Of a DNA stretch of 64,000 nt, positions 31,676 through 41,999 are shown piece after piece. How positions within the stretch are numbered: the first letter of the stretch is position 1; every line of letters begins with the position of its first letter. Below the pieces are notes generated by a model that had not been told where the DNA came from, searched no databases, and worked only from the letters and a program-made list of their open reading frames with translations. A program made the translations under genes and the position numbers. This DNA comes from Prorocentrum cordatum. Taxonomy: Eukaryota; Sar; Dinophyceae; Prorocentrales; Prorocentraceae. The stretch lies in contig CAUYUJ010018704.1 in the NCBI GenBank assembly GCA_963575745.1, positions 536,804 to 600,803 of the forward strand, given 5' to 3'.

Positions 31676-31886
31676 GCGAAGGAGGAGGAGGAGGAGGAGG
31701 AGGAGGAGGAGGAGGAGGAGGGGGAGGAGGAGGAGGAGGAGGAGGGAGGAGGAGGAGGGAGGGGGAGGAGGAGGAGGAGGAGGGAGGAGGAGGAGGAGGA
31801 GGAGGAGGAGGAGGAGGAGGAGGAGGAGGAGGAGGGGGAGGAGGAGGAGGAGGAGCAGGAGGAGGAGCAGGAGGAGGAGGGGGAGG
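31676..31886 (+). repeat. (GAG)n purine tract
   Basis: About 210 bp of GGA/GAG with a few extra G and C. Confidence 0.92.
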
Positions 31887-32093
31887 AGCGACACGGCGGC
31901 GCGCCATCCGCGTCACGGACCCCGAGCGCCCGCGCGCCCCGAGCACGATCCTCCGGAGCCCCACGCCCCGCGGAGGGCAAAAACAGCGGCACGCCAGCCG
32001 CCGTGCAGCGGCACGGCGCGCCGCGGGGGCCGCCGCCGCGGCGCGCTCGGCAGCAGCTCCCGACCGCGCGTGCTCGATGCAGACGCGCGCCTC

Positions 32094-32281
32094 CCCAGAC
32101 CCCCTCGAGCAATGAATTAAAATCACGACGGGAGGTTTCTCCTGATTTTCGGCCTCGGGGGGCCCTCACCGGGCCTCGGGAGTGTCAGAAAACGACTCGG
32201 GATGCAAAGCCGGTCATGGAGAAAGGGTCGGGACCTACGGGGGTCGACGTAATGAAAAAATCATTACGTCGGGGGTCTGGG
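32094..32281 (+). mobile_element. Family A hairpin element, copy A2
   Basis: CCCAGACCCCCTCGAG at the left, GGGGGTCTGGG at the right. The hairpin near the right end reads ACGTAATGA/TCATTACGT around a poly-A loop, whereas A4 has ACGTCATGA/TCATGACGT: the paired bases changed together. Confidence 0.82.
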
Positions 32282-32614
32282 TCCCACGGGTGGCGCACAG
32301 TACCGGTGTCGCCTTCTGCGCCGCATTGCGTCCCGTGGTGGCGGCCTCCTGCGCTCTTCTGCGGCCCTCTTTTCCTGCATTGCGGCGGCGTGGTCTGTTC
32401 CACGCCGAGCTCCCCGGCGTTGGTCGATCAGCGACTGCGCGTCGGGGGGTGGGGGCGAGGGAGGGGGGGATGGGGCCCAAGGGGCTGCAATACGCGGGGC
32501 GTGCGTGAGAGGGGTGCCCCGAGGAAACCAACCCTGCCCGGCCCTACCCCCCCTCCCCCCAGCCCCTCCAACAACCTTCCCTGGCCCAGATCATGGGATA
32601 CCGTAAATTTGTCG

Positions 32615-32745
32615 GTCGCAACGTCAGCGACCGATATCGGCACTCCAAGTCGGTCGCGACCGATCGGTCGCGACCGATTTTGATGCACGACCGATATTGG
32701 AATGTGAAGCAAACTCGATAGCGACCGATCTCGTTGGTTGCGACC
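32615..32745 (+). repeat. Palindromic cluster of GGTCGC(GACC) units
   Basis: The sequence ATCGGTCGCGACCGAT and overlapping copies near 32650-32682 form perfect palindromes; related half-sites CGACCGATAT lie on both sides. Confidence 0.65.
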
Positions 32746-32925
32746 TGGATAATATTGGGTTTTCAAGGATCAGGGGGGGGGGGCGGGTCTGGGAGGGCTC
32801 CAGAGAAAAACCCACCAACCTCTCCATCTAGACCTGTCTGGGTCAGACTTTTCGCCCTCGTCGTACTGCTCCTCTTGTCTCCACCTCCTCTGTCGGCTCG
32901 GTCGCCCTGTCGTGGGCTTGCCGTG

Positions 32926-33271
32926 AGGGATCGTGTTCCGAGAACAGAGGTTGCGTGGGGTGGGGATGCCGGGGCCTGGAGGGTGGCATCGGTCGGTTTG
33001 GGGCGAGAAATTTTGGGGTGGGGGCTCCAAGAACAGAGGTTCCGCGGGGCGGAGATGTCAGGGCCAGGAATGTGGCATCGGTCGGTTTGGGGCGCGAAAT
33101 TGCGGAATGGGGGACCCCATGCAAGCAAGGACGAAGGTTCCGTGGGGTGGGGATGCCGGGGCCAGGAGGGTGGCATCGGTCGGTTTTGGGCGAGAAATTG
33201 TGGCATGGGGGGGGGGGGGCTCCAAGAACAGAGGTTCCGCGGGGCGGAGATGCCAGGGCCAGGAGGGCGGC
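32926..33271 (+). repeat. Minisatellite with units of about 90-108 bp, about 3.5 copies
   Basis: GTGGCATCGGTCGGTTTGGG recurs at about 32981, 33070 and 33172, each in a unit starting AACAGAGGTTCCGCGGGG or a variant. Confidence 0.8.
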
Positions 33272-33279
33272 AGAAACTC

Positions 33280-34110
33280 TCCGAGGTTCTTGGAGGCTCT
33301 CAGAGGCTGTCAGAAGCTCTCAGAGGTTCTCAGAGGCTCTCAGAACCTTTCAGAATCCATCATAATCTTTCAGAATCCCTCAGGATCTCTCCGAATCTCT
33401 CCCGATCTTTCCGGATCTCTCCGAATCTTTCCGAATCTCTCCAAATCTCTCCGAATCTCGCAGAATCTTCCAAAATCTTTCAGAATCTTTCAGAATCTCT
33501 CCGGATCTCTTCGGATCTTTAAGACCTCTAGGCATCTCTCAGAATTGCTAGGGATCTTTTAGAATCTCTACGAAACTCTCAGATGCTTACAGAATCTCTG
33601 GGAATATGTCAGAATCTCTAGGACTCTCAGAAAATCTCTGAACATCTTTCATAATATTTACGAATCTCCGCTCAGGATCTTTCAGAATATTTAGGGATCT
33701 CTCAATATCTCTGGGAATCTTTCAGAATTTCTCAGGATCTCTAGGAACCTTTCAGAATCTCTACAAATATGTCAGAATCTGTGAGAATCTTTCAGAATCT
33801 CATAGGAATTCTCAGAATCTTTCAGAATCTCTTAGAATCAGAATCTCTCAGAATCTCTGAGAACCTTTCAAAATCTTTCAGAATCGCTCAGAATCTTTCA
33901 GAAGCTTTCAGAAGCTCGCATAAGCTTTCAGAAGCTCTCAGAAGCTTTCAGAAGCTTTCAGAAGCTGGCAGAAGCTCCCAGAAGCTCTCAGAGGTCTTGG
34001 GAGGCTCTGAGAGGCTCTCAGAAGCTTTCAAAGGTTCCGAGGCTTTCAGAAGCTCTCAGAGCTTTTCAGGGGCTCTCATAATCTATCAGAATCTATCAGA
34101 ATTTCTCAGT
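33280..34110 (+). repeat. Decamer array of TTTCAGAATC / TCTCAGAAGC units
   Basis: About 830 bp of degenerate 9-11 bp units; the left part is AATC-type, the right part AAGC-type. Confidence 0.85.
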
Positions 34111-34197
34111 CTGACCGTGGAAGAACCCAGCTTACCGGGAAATGCCCCAATTTACCGGGGAACAACAAATCTGTGAGACATGGGCTCTGGGAAAGGG

Positions 34198-34425
34198 CCC
34201 AGGCTTTCCAGGTGGCGTCCGAGGTTTGGTGGGGTTCGAGGATCGCGCTGCATCGCCGTTGCATCGGCGATGCGGCTTGACGTGGAGCCTAATTTCCTCC
34301 ACGCCGACGTCGCCGATGCCTCGCAGATGCATCGCCCTTACATCGCCGATGCATCGGCGATGCGGCGCGATCCTCCGACCCCATCGGCTCGGACCCAGCT
34401 GTGGGGGCCCCTGGGAGGGCGAGGT
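34198..34425 (+). mobile_element. Family F TIR element, copy F1
   Basis: The left arm contains GGGGTTCGAGGATCGCGCTG and the right arm is its reverse complement (CGGCGCGATCCTCCGACCCC), followed by CGGCTCGGACCCAGC. The interior is made of GCATCGGCGATG-type palindromes. It ends about 80 bp before the exon at 34505. Confidence 0.7.
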
Positions 34426-34504
34426 GCGTGCATGTCCACCGGTCCTGGGACCAGGGTTGCCCTGGCCAGGGCTCGGGACGTTTGGATCGCGGGCGCCCTC
34501 CGAG

Positions 34505-34705
34505 GTCATCTTCATCAGCGAGGGCGCCGCGAGCCAGACGCAGGACCTCAGCCTCGGAGTGGACCTCCGGAGCTCGCCGTCCGAGAAGCTGCTCGCCGAG
34601 CTGTCGGCCACGAGCTTCTCGTTCCGCGTCTCGGTCGAGCGGGGGTCTCTGCAGATCCTGGGGGAGCCGGCCAACATCAGCACCGTCATGTCCACCTACG
34701 GCCAG
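34505..34705 (+). CDS. Exon with cadherin-like repeat, possibly of the gene at 1-5.2 kb
   Basis: After CCTCCGAG (34497-34504) a phase-0 exon of 67 codons reads VIFISEGAASQTQDLSLGVD and goes on to FRVSVERGSLQILGEPANIS, TVMSTYGQ. It ends at CAG followed by GT (34706), a canonical donor. The pattern (a beta strand, then V.V..G.L.I..) is that of the repeats in exons 4 and 5 of the large surface protein, same strand, same intron phase. It may be a later exon across about 29 kb of introns full of repeats, part of a second gene, or a stranded relic. I cannot tell these apart here. Confidence 0.6.
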
Positions 34706-34944
34706 GTGCCGACGGGAGGAAGAGCGGCCCCGACCTCCCAGAGCTGGCAGTGCTGCTTCCAGCTGGCCGGACACACGGGACGTGGCCACCCTGGGCCCTG
34801 GGCGAGAGCTGGATTCACACGTGGCCAGGTGCCTCTCCAGCGCTCGGCCCGCCGAGTGATGGCCAGGCGCTGTGATCCCCCACTTGCGTGTGAGCTCGTG
34901 CCGTTTGAATCACACCAATTTTCTCGCCCCATTGACATTCCCTC

Positions 34945-35010
34945 CCTCCTCCTCGCTCCCTCCTCCCTCCCTCCTCCTTCCTCCTCCTCCCTCCCTCCTC
35001 CTCCCTCCTG
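34945..35010 (+). repeat. (CTCC)n pyrimidine tract
   Basis: An imperfect TCCTCC/CCTC run. Confidence 0.7.
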
Positions 35011-35251
35011 CCTCCGGTCCTGCCTGAGGCTGGGGCCATTTCCGATTTTCGGGGATTTTGCTGCGTTCCGCGATTCGTGGGCCTCATTACTCTTCCCCCG
35101 CCTGGACCAATCACCCAGGCAATAACTATCACAGGCAGCTACTTTTGGGAGCGTCTACCCGTCTAGGGGGCAGGATTTGTCCGCCCAGGCTGGCGCTCAC
35201 AGCACGCAGCGACAAACTCGTGGCGGCACCGTTGGAGCCTCGAGGGTTTTT

Positions 35252-35355
35252 CCTCCTCCTCCGCCTCCTCCTCCTCCTCCTCCTCCTTTTCCTCCTCTTC
35301 TCCTCCTCCTCCTCCTCCTCCTCCTCCTCCTCCTCCTCCTCCTCCTCCTCCTCCC
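35252..35355 (+). repeat. (CTC)n pyrimidine tract
   Basis: About 100 bp of CTC with one TTTTCC interruption. Confidence 0.9.
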
Positions 35356-35433
35356 CCCGCCTCCCATGCACGCGAATAGTTATCCGTGCAACACTTGTCA
35401 CGGGCATGATGTTATGATGTCGCTGCCGCCTAC

Positions 35434-35706
35434 CAGGCCAAGGTTCTCCACAAGAGGTTGTCCATTGCAGACCGGCTAGTGAGGCTTTCCGGATTTGCTT
35501 GGCATTTCTCTGGTTCGCACAATCTCTCTCTATACATGTATATTGTGTGTGCATCGCCGAGGCGTCAAGTTCATTCTTGCTTCCCGAGCGCAGAAAACAC
35601 TCCGAAGGGAGTCCAGACCTCAAGGGGTGGGTACCTCGTCACTTCGCGTGCTCGCTCACTCTCTCAGGCCAGGGTTCACCTCGTGAGTTTGCCCATCGCA
35701 GGTCGT
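35434..35706 (+). repeat. Two similar 42-bp segments, 231 bp apart
   Basis: CAGGCCAAGGTTCTCCACAA (35434) and CAGGCCAGGGTTCACCTCGT (35665) start two 42-bp segments that agree at roughly three quarters of positions. Both end GCAG plus a weakly protein-like frame (AYQAKVLHKRLSIADRLV; LPIAGRLPGDLLYGIAAGDV). Confidence 0.45.
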
Positions 35707-35869
35707 TTGCCTGGCGACCTTCTGTATGGCATAGCGGCCGGGGATGTGTTTGCGATTGGAGGCGGTCTCCCCGAACAAAAGGAAACAACATCCAGCAAGT
35801 GGCCTCCGCATGTTCCGCACGTGAACCCAGCCATGTTTATTTGTGTTGTTCGTGTGTGTCTTGTGTGTC

Positions 35870-35906
35870 ATGTGTGTGTGTGTCTGTGTGTGTGTGTGTT
35901 CGGGCG
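35870..35906 (+). repeat. (TG)n microsatellite
   Basis: GTGTGTGTGTCTGTGTGTGT and similar. Confidence 0.85.
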
Positions 35907-35995
35907 CGCGCTGGCTGCCCGGCCAGACCTCAGCGTGGCGGCCCGTGGGCGCCTTGCAGCCACGCCGGGCTGCCCAGCCGCCGCCCATGGCCGAC

Positions 35996-36170
35996 CAGAC
36001 GTAAGAGTGACCTTTCGCTGAAGTGACCTTTGGTGCGGGCCCAATGGGGTCCCCCGATCGCCGAGCGCGAGGCGGCGGCAGCAGCTTGCGCGCGCCCAGG
36101 TTTGGCCACCCCGCGCCCCCCGTTCGGCCGCGCACCAAAGGTCACTCCTGCCTATGGTCACTCTTGCGTG
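35996..36170 (+). mobile_element. Family H TIR element, copy H1, with 8-bp TSD
   Basis: The left arm (ACGTAAGAGTGACC, then GTGACCTTTGGTGCG) and right arm (CGCACCAAAGGTCACTCCTG, then GGTCACTCTTGCGT) are inverted repeats of about 40 bp with a short mismatch zone. TGGCCGAC flanks both sides (35988-35995 and 36171-36178). 175 bp, non-coding. Confidence 0.8.
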
Positions 36171-36584
36171 TGGCCGACATGGTCGCTGCGAGGCGCCCAG
36201 CAGTGACGGCTCCCCCTCCCTTCTCTTTGTCACAATGGATGCCGCGCTTCTCTCCCCCCTGGCCCTGTCTGGAAGATCCCGGGCCCCTCTGCGCTTATTG
36301 CCTTTCCGCGCACCAGATTTGGCCGAGTCGCGTTTCCGCGTCTGTGTTTGTACCAGCAAAGCGTGTCCGGCCCTTCACAAAAAAGGAGCTCTCGCTGCAG
36401 CGTGGGCCTCGTTTTCGGATCGGCGCTGTGCTCCCGCCGTGCAGCAGGGCGCTTTCGCCCCAGCGCGGGCCACTTGTTCTGGATCCGAGGCCTTTCTCAT
36501 CGTTGCCCCTCCCGTTTGATTTTCCCTCCTCCCGCCTTCCGCTCCAGTTCCTGCTGCTGATGCTCGTCCTCGTCCTTCTCCTTC

Positions 36585-36712
36585 CTTATCCTCCTCCTTC
36601 TCCTCCTGCTGATCCTCCTGCTCAGCCGCCACCTGCCCCTCTTCCTCCTCCTCCCCCTCCTCCTCCTCCTCCTTCCTCCTCCTCCTCCTTCCTCCTCCTC
36701 ATCCTCATTCCT
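36585..36712 (+). repeat. (CTC)n pyrimidine tract
   Basis: A CTC/CCT run with GCTGAT interruptions in its left part. Confidence 0.88.
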
Positions 36713-37046
36713 CATCCCATGTACGCAGCTCCCCTTCATCCGACTGCGCACCGCATAACGGAGTCCCTTTTGGAGCTCCAGGTCCAGGGCGGCTGTGCCA
36801 CGAGCCCGCGGCCAGAGGGACAGTCCGCGCCGCGGGCAGGGACGGGAGGGATGGAATCGGACGCCAGATGCGTGGCGCGAGCGCGCCCAGCTTGCCCCCG
36901 CCCCTCGCCCTGCTCCCCCCCCCCGCCCTCGAGGCGCGCCACGTGCTTCGCTGCTCTGGCCCCGCCTGCGGCCCACCGCCGGGCCCTGGCCCCGGCCCTC
37001 GGCCCCACCCAGCCGCCAGCGGCCGACCTGGGCCACCATGGCCCGT

Positions 37047-37100
37047 TTGGCACCGCTCGGACGTGTGCATTTCTGCTTCTTGCTCGGCGAGAGCAGCACC
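37047..37100 (+). mobile_element. Family B fragment, copy B6 (left end only)
   Basis: TTGGCACCGCTCGGACGTGT, then GCTCGGCGAGAGCAGC; it is cut off where family C copy C2 begins. Confidence 0.55.
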
Positions 37101-37102
37101 GA

Positions 37103-37289
37103 GCACAGTCGGGGCGCCAAAAACAGGAACCCTTCTCTCGAGGGGAGGGGCTCCGTGTTCCTGAGCTGTTTCACGCTTTCCTTCTCAGATGTTCCTTCGG
37201 TGTTCCATGGGACATCGAAGTTCAGCGTGTGGAGAACAGGGGCATCGCTCCTTATGTAGAGCTCCTTAGGTCCACGCCCCGACTGTAGC
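37103..37289 (+). mobile_element. Family C TIR element, copy C2
   Basis: The left end CACAGTCGGGGCGCC and right end CGCCCCGACTGTAGC are inverted. The interior shares GGGGAGGGGCTCCGTGTTCC and CATCGAAGTTCAG with C1. It is inserted next to a truncated family B copy. Confidence 0.72.
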
Positions 37290-37480
37290 ACTCCGGATCG
37301 CCCAGCAACAAAAAAAAAGAGCGCGCACGGCACCGAGCAGGGCACGGGACCTTGGCCTCCCGGCGCTGGCAGGCACCCGGCCTAGCCTCTGCTGGTGGGC
37401 TGCGCTGCGCCCAGCACCGCCCGGCTGCTCCTTGGGGCCCTCCGCGCCTGCCCGGCGTGCCTGCCCCGCTGCCCCGCTGA

Positions 37481-37594
37481 GGAGGAGGAGGAGGAGGAGG
37501 AGGAGGAGGAGGAGGAGGAGGAGGAGGAGGAGGAGGAGGAGGAGGGAGGAGGAGGGGAGGAGGAGGAGGAGGAGGAGGAGGAGGAGGAGGAGGG
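37481..37594 (+). repeat. (GAG)n purine tract
   Basis: About 114 bp of GAG. It faces the (CTC)n tract at 37800, so the two form a large inverted repeat with a 205-bp GC-rich spacer. Confidence 0.92.
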
Positions 37595-37798
37595 ATGGAG
37601 GAGGCGCTCGCTGGCCGCGGCACACTCGCCTCGGCTCCCCGGGCGGTGCGCGTGCGCCCGGCGGCGCTCCGCGGCCCGGGCGCCCTCGACACTGCGCGCC
37701 CCGCCTGCGTGCCGTGCCGTGCCTCCGCGACTCGCGCGAGCCTGGGCGGGCGGCCTGCCGGCGCCGGCCTGCTCGCGGTCTGGGCCTGCACCCCCCGC

Positions 37799-38000
37799 GC
37801 TCCTCCTCCTCCTCCTCCTCCTCCTCCTCCTCCTCCTCCTCCTCCTCCTCCTCCTCCTCCTCCTCCTCCTCCTCCCTCCTCCCTCCTCCTCCTCCTCCTC
37901 CTCCTCCTCCTCCTCCTCCCTCCTCCTCCTCCTCCTCCTCCTCCTCCATCCTCCTCCTCCTCCTCCTCCTCCTCCTCCTCCTCCTCCTCCTCCTCCTCCA
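37799..38000 (+). repeat. (CTC)n pyrimidine tract
   Basis: About 200 bp of CTC with four small interruptions. Confidence 0.93.
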
Positions 38001-38690
38001 CGGCCGCCCTGCCCCCGTTTTGTTCCCGCCTCTTGCAAGGCTTTGGAGCTCGCTGGCCAGCGCCCCATGGCGGCCCGCGCGCTCGCCAGCTCTGCGACAC
38101 GAGCGCGCGGTTGTCGGGGCTCACTGTTTGACTGCGCACGCCCAGCGCAGTCGTCTTCCTCTTCCTGCGCGCGACTCGCCTGGCGTTGTTCCGCCCATCT
38201 GCTACGCTTGACGGGATTCGCGCTAGGCGCAGCCCATCTAGGCTGCTCGCTGGAGTGAGGTCGCTCGGCCGCCTGAAGAACACAGTTATAGTCATAGGAA
38301 TGCGCATATATACACATCTACATCTACAAACATTATCGAACGCACCTCTCCGAGGAAGCAGAGCTCAGAGGTGATTCATTGAAGCCGTCCGCCGCATTCT
38401 AAAGCATCAGAACATCCGACGCATTCCTCACACAGATCGCGACGTCACGGCCCAAAGCCACAATGAATTCCCAACACTTCACCATCAAATACTCAATGGT
38501 TTTCAATGATTCATTGGCTTACGCCGCACCGCCGATCCCTTGTGGCGGCAGCACGAGTGAAAGACGGAGTTTGCAGAACGCGCGCGATCGCTGGGCAATC
38601 TTGGGGTCTCGGCCTGTCCTACGGCCTCTTGGGTGCCTTTGGCCCTCTTTCGGGCTTTCGGGCGAAGTGCTCGAATTCTCCATTTGGGTT
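38001..38690. other. No gene recognised; lower-GC island
   Basis: 38270-38560 is less GC-rich, with no repeat from the other families. Possibly unique intergenic sequence. Confidence 0.35.
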
Positions 38691-40600
38691 TCCCCTCGGA
38701 CCCTGGGTTGATTTGGGGTGTTTTTTGGGTTGCTGTGAGCCGCGTGACAGGCCAAGAAGCGACAGTGCTAAGCTTGGGCGCTTCCCTTACAGAACGGGCC
38801 GAGGTTTGCTTCTGGGAGCCTCTTGGGACGCGTCCTGGTGGCGTGTCGGGGCGTGCAGGGGGCTTCGGGGCCGTCCGGAGGAAATGTCGGACGTCTTGGA
38901 GCGATCTCTTCTCGATTCGTAGCCCTTCGGGGCCGTCGGGGGTCGGGGGAGCCCCGTGGGGCCGTCCTGGGGCCCTCCTCGGCGGCTGCGGGGGCCCTCA
39001 TGGGGACCTTTTGGGCCGTCTGGGAGCCCTCTTGGAGGCACATGGGGTTTCCTCGACTTGATTTGGGGGTTTCTTGGGTTGCTGTGGGCCTCGTGAAAGG
39101 CCAAGAAGCGAATGTACTAAACTTGGGCGTTTCTCTTAGGGAATGGGCCGATGTTTGATTGTGGAGGGCCTGTTGGGCCGCAACCTGGTGGCGTGTTGGG
39201 GCGCGCAAGGGGTCTCAGGGGCCGCGCGAAAGGCTAAGAGGCGAACGTGTTGGAAATATGTGTTTTCCATAGAGAAAGGGACGGGTGTTGTTTCTGGAAG
39301 GCTTCTTGGGACGCCTCTGGGTAGCGTCTTGAGGCGTCTTGGGGGCCTGTAGGGCTGTCGGGAGGCAATGTAGGACGACTTGGGGCACTGTTGAACGACT
39401 TGGGCCGACCAGGAGGCCATTTAAGAACCCTCTTGGCCCGTCTCGGGGCCCTCTTGGGACCGTCCTGCGACTCTTTAGGGCCGTTGCTATGGTTTCTAGG
39501 GCCGTCGTGGGGCGCCCGGAGGCCGTCTTGGAACTTTCTTGAAAGCCTCTGGGGCTGTAGGGGGTCAGTGTTGGATGCTTTTTGGGCCGTTGTAGGCCGT
39601 GTGGAAGCCCAAGAGGCGAATGTGCTGAAAATGTATGTTTTCCGTCGGGAATGGGGCGATGTTTGCTCTGGAGGCCTTCGTGGAGCGCCTCGTTGTAGCT
39701 TTCTCAGACGTCTCGGGGTCCTATGGGGAATCGTCTGCAGGCAAGCTGGGGCGGTTTGGACCGAATCGTCCCCCTCGTGTGCATTCCAGAAGGCCTTTGG
39801 GGACCCTCTTGGCCCGTTGTGGGGCTCTCGTGGGGCCATCCTGCGACTGTCCTGGGCCGTTGCTGTGGTTTCTGAGGCCTTCGCGGTGCGCGCAGAAAGC
39901 CTTCGCGGTGGAGCCTTTTTGAGAGCCTCTTGGGTGTCGGGGGCCGATGTTGGAGGTTCACCGGGCTGGTGTAGGCCTTGTGGAAGCCCAAGAGGCGAAT
40001 GTGCTGAAAATGTATGTTTCCCCCCGGGAATGGGACGATTTTTGCTTCTGCAGGTCCTCTTGGAGCGCCTCGTGGACGCGTTTTCAAACGTCTTGCGGGC
40101 CTATGGCGCCGTCTGGAGGCAATCTTGGACGGCGTGGACCGAGTCGTCCCCCGCGTGGGCCGCCTGGGTAGCCTTTGAGGACCCTGTTGACTCGGTTGGA
40201 GCCCTCTTGGGACCGTCCTGCGGCTCTCCTGGGCCGTTGCTATGGTTCCTGGAGCCTTCGTGGATCGCTTGGAAGCCGTCGTGGAGCCTTTTTGGGGGCC
40301 TCTTGGGCTGCGGAGGGTCGATCTTGGAAGCTTCTTGGGCCGTTGTGGGCCGCGTGGAAGCCCGAAAAGCGAATGTGCTGAAAATATACGTTTTCCCAAA
40401 GGAATGGGACGTTTTTTGCTTTTGGAGGACCTTCGTGGGGCGCCTCCTTGTACTTTTTCAAAAGCCTTGGGGACCGAAGGGGCCGTCTGGAGGCAATCCT
40501 CGGCGTTGTGGCACGATCCCTCGTCGACTCGTAGCTTTCTTGGACCGTTCCGGAACCCTTTTGGGCCTTTTTGGCTCGTTTTGGTGCCTCCTGAGGCTCC
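38690..40600 (+). repeat. Higher-order repeat G4, unit about 375 bp
   Basis: A landmark of the type AAGAGGCGAATGTGCTGAAA recurs near 38753, 39103, 39235, 39609, 39986 and 40366, mostly about 350-380 bp apart (one short interval of 130). Each landmark is followed by a GGGAATGGGNCGATGTTTGC-like block and then by CTTGGGCC/CTCTTGGG units related to the G1/G2 arrays. The units are clearly more alike at the right end. Confidence 0.8.
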
Positions 40601-41423
40601 AAGTGCGCGGCCGGCACCTTTGCCCCCCCCCCCCCCTCAAACCGGCCGGACCGGGCCCCCAGGGGTCGGCATCTCACACGCCGTGACCCCAAGGGGTCGG
40701 CGGCTTTGTGACGTCGCTGCCAGAAGAAAGCAGCTGTTTCGCTGGAGACATCCCCCGAAGTTGACGCCCGACGTATTCAACGTTGTCGATTCCTCAAAAC
40801 GACAGCTTCGCTCGAGGCATGCTCCAAAACTTGGCTTCGGAGATTCTCCTCAGCTGCAGTCGCAAGGTGTGGGACACCCTGCTGCGCAACACGCACATCG
40901 CAACATGTGGCAAACCCACCTGCGCTCGACAGCGATCCATCTGTTTCACCCCTTCGCACCGGCTCCCTTTGGTAATCCTCATTCTCTTCCTTCTCTCCCG
41001 AATCCATTATTCTACATATCCTTCCTCCTTCCCAGCCTCCTGCTCCTCACCTCCGGATCCGACTTCATCCCCGTTTGGAATCACATATTCGGCGATGCTT
41101 GTGTGCTGCAGTTCATTATGTATGAGCCTGTCACGCGCGTGCCACTTGTTCATGTATCTATGTGTCTGTCTGTGTGTGATTGTTCGGGCTTGATGGTAAG
41201 TTGTCACGTGGGCCTGTCAGCCGTTCCGTGCCCCTGTCGGTCCTTGTCTTCGGCGCGCTTGCTTGAGCAGGGCCTCGGTTGTGTGGGGGTGCTCCTCGTC
41301 TCTGATCGGTGATGTTCGACAGAAAAAACACGCGACACCACCCCGCCTGCGGCCCTCCATGTTGCGCTACGGCCTTTCGGGGGCCGCAGCACGCAAGAGC
41401 CCTACGCCAGATTTCCTGGTATA
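40601..41423. other. No gene recognised
   Basis: A C-run at 40625-40637. Near 40735-40830, TTTCGCTGGAGACATCCC and an inverted copy of the 22-bp motif (GCTTCGCTCGAGGCATGCTC). 40840-41290 is lower in GC and featureless. Confidence 0.35.
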
Positions 41424-41574
41424 CTCAGGAGGGAAAAAACACACACAGACACAATGAACCGTCGACTCCCAGGAAAATGTGGGAAAATATGGGGAATTGG
41501 GCGGGAAGACAAAAACCCAGAAAATATGGAAAACTATGGGGAATCATTTTATTTGTGTGTATATATTTGTGTGT
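41424..41574 (+). mobile_element. Family D AT-rich element, copy D2
   Basis: It matches D1 almost throughout: CTCAGGAGGGAAAAAACACA at the start, AAAATATGGGGAATTGGGCG in the middle, TTATTTGTGTGTATATATTT at the end. Confidence 0.65.
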
Positions 41575-41780
41575 CCTTGGGCCCCTTGCTCCGTGGAGCC
41601 GTAGGTGGGGTGGTGTGGCTTGTTTTCTGGTCTAGATGCTGGCCATTCGGCACGAGTCCTGTCCGGAGCTTGGTGCCTCCCGCGCCGCTGATGAGCGTGT
41701 GCGTCGCCTGGCTGGGGCTCCTCCTCCCGTCCCCCCCCCGCGGCCGCCTCCTCGTGGGCTGCTGCGGAGGGCGGCGACAA

Positions 41781-41945
41781 AGACGACGACGACGGCCATG
41801 ACGACGACCACGACGACGACGACGGCCACGACGACGACGGCCACGACGACGACGACGACACCGACGACAACCACGACGACCACGACGACGGCGACCACGA
41901 CGACGACGACGACCACGACGACGACCACGACGACGACGGCGACGA
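41781..41945 (+). repeat. (GAC)n / (CCACGA)n triplet tract
   Basis: GAC units interleaved with CAC; about 165 bp. Confidence 0.9.
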
Positions 41946-41999
41946 ATCACATGCACCACGCGCGGCGGCCCCCCGTCGTGTGGGGGGCCTTCGCTCCGC

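Noticed and set aside
37252-38317. Long open frames with poly-Glu, poly-Arg, poly-Pro or poly-Leu
   Set aside because: They are translations of (GAG)n and (CTC)n tracts and exist in nearly all frames.
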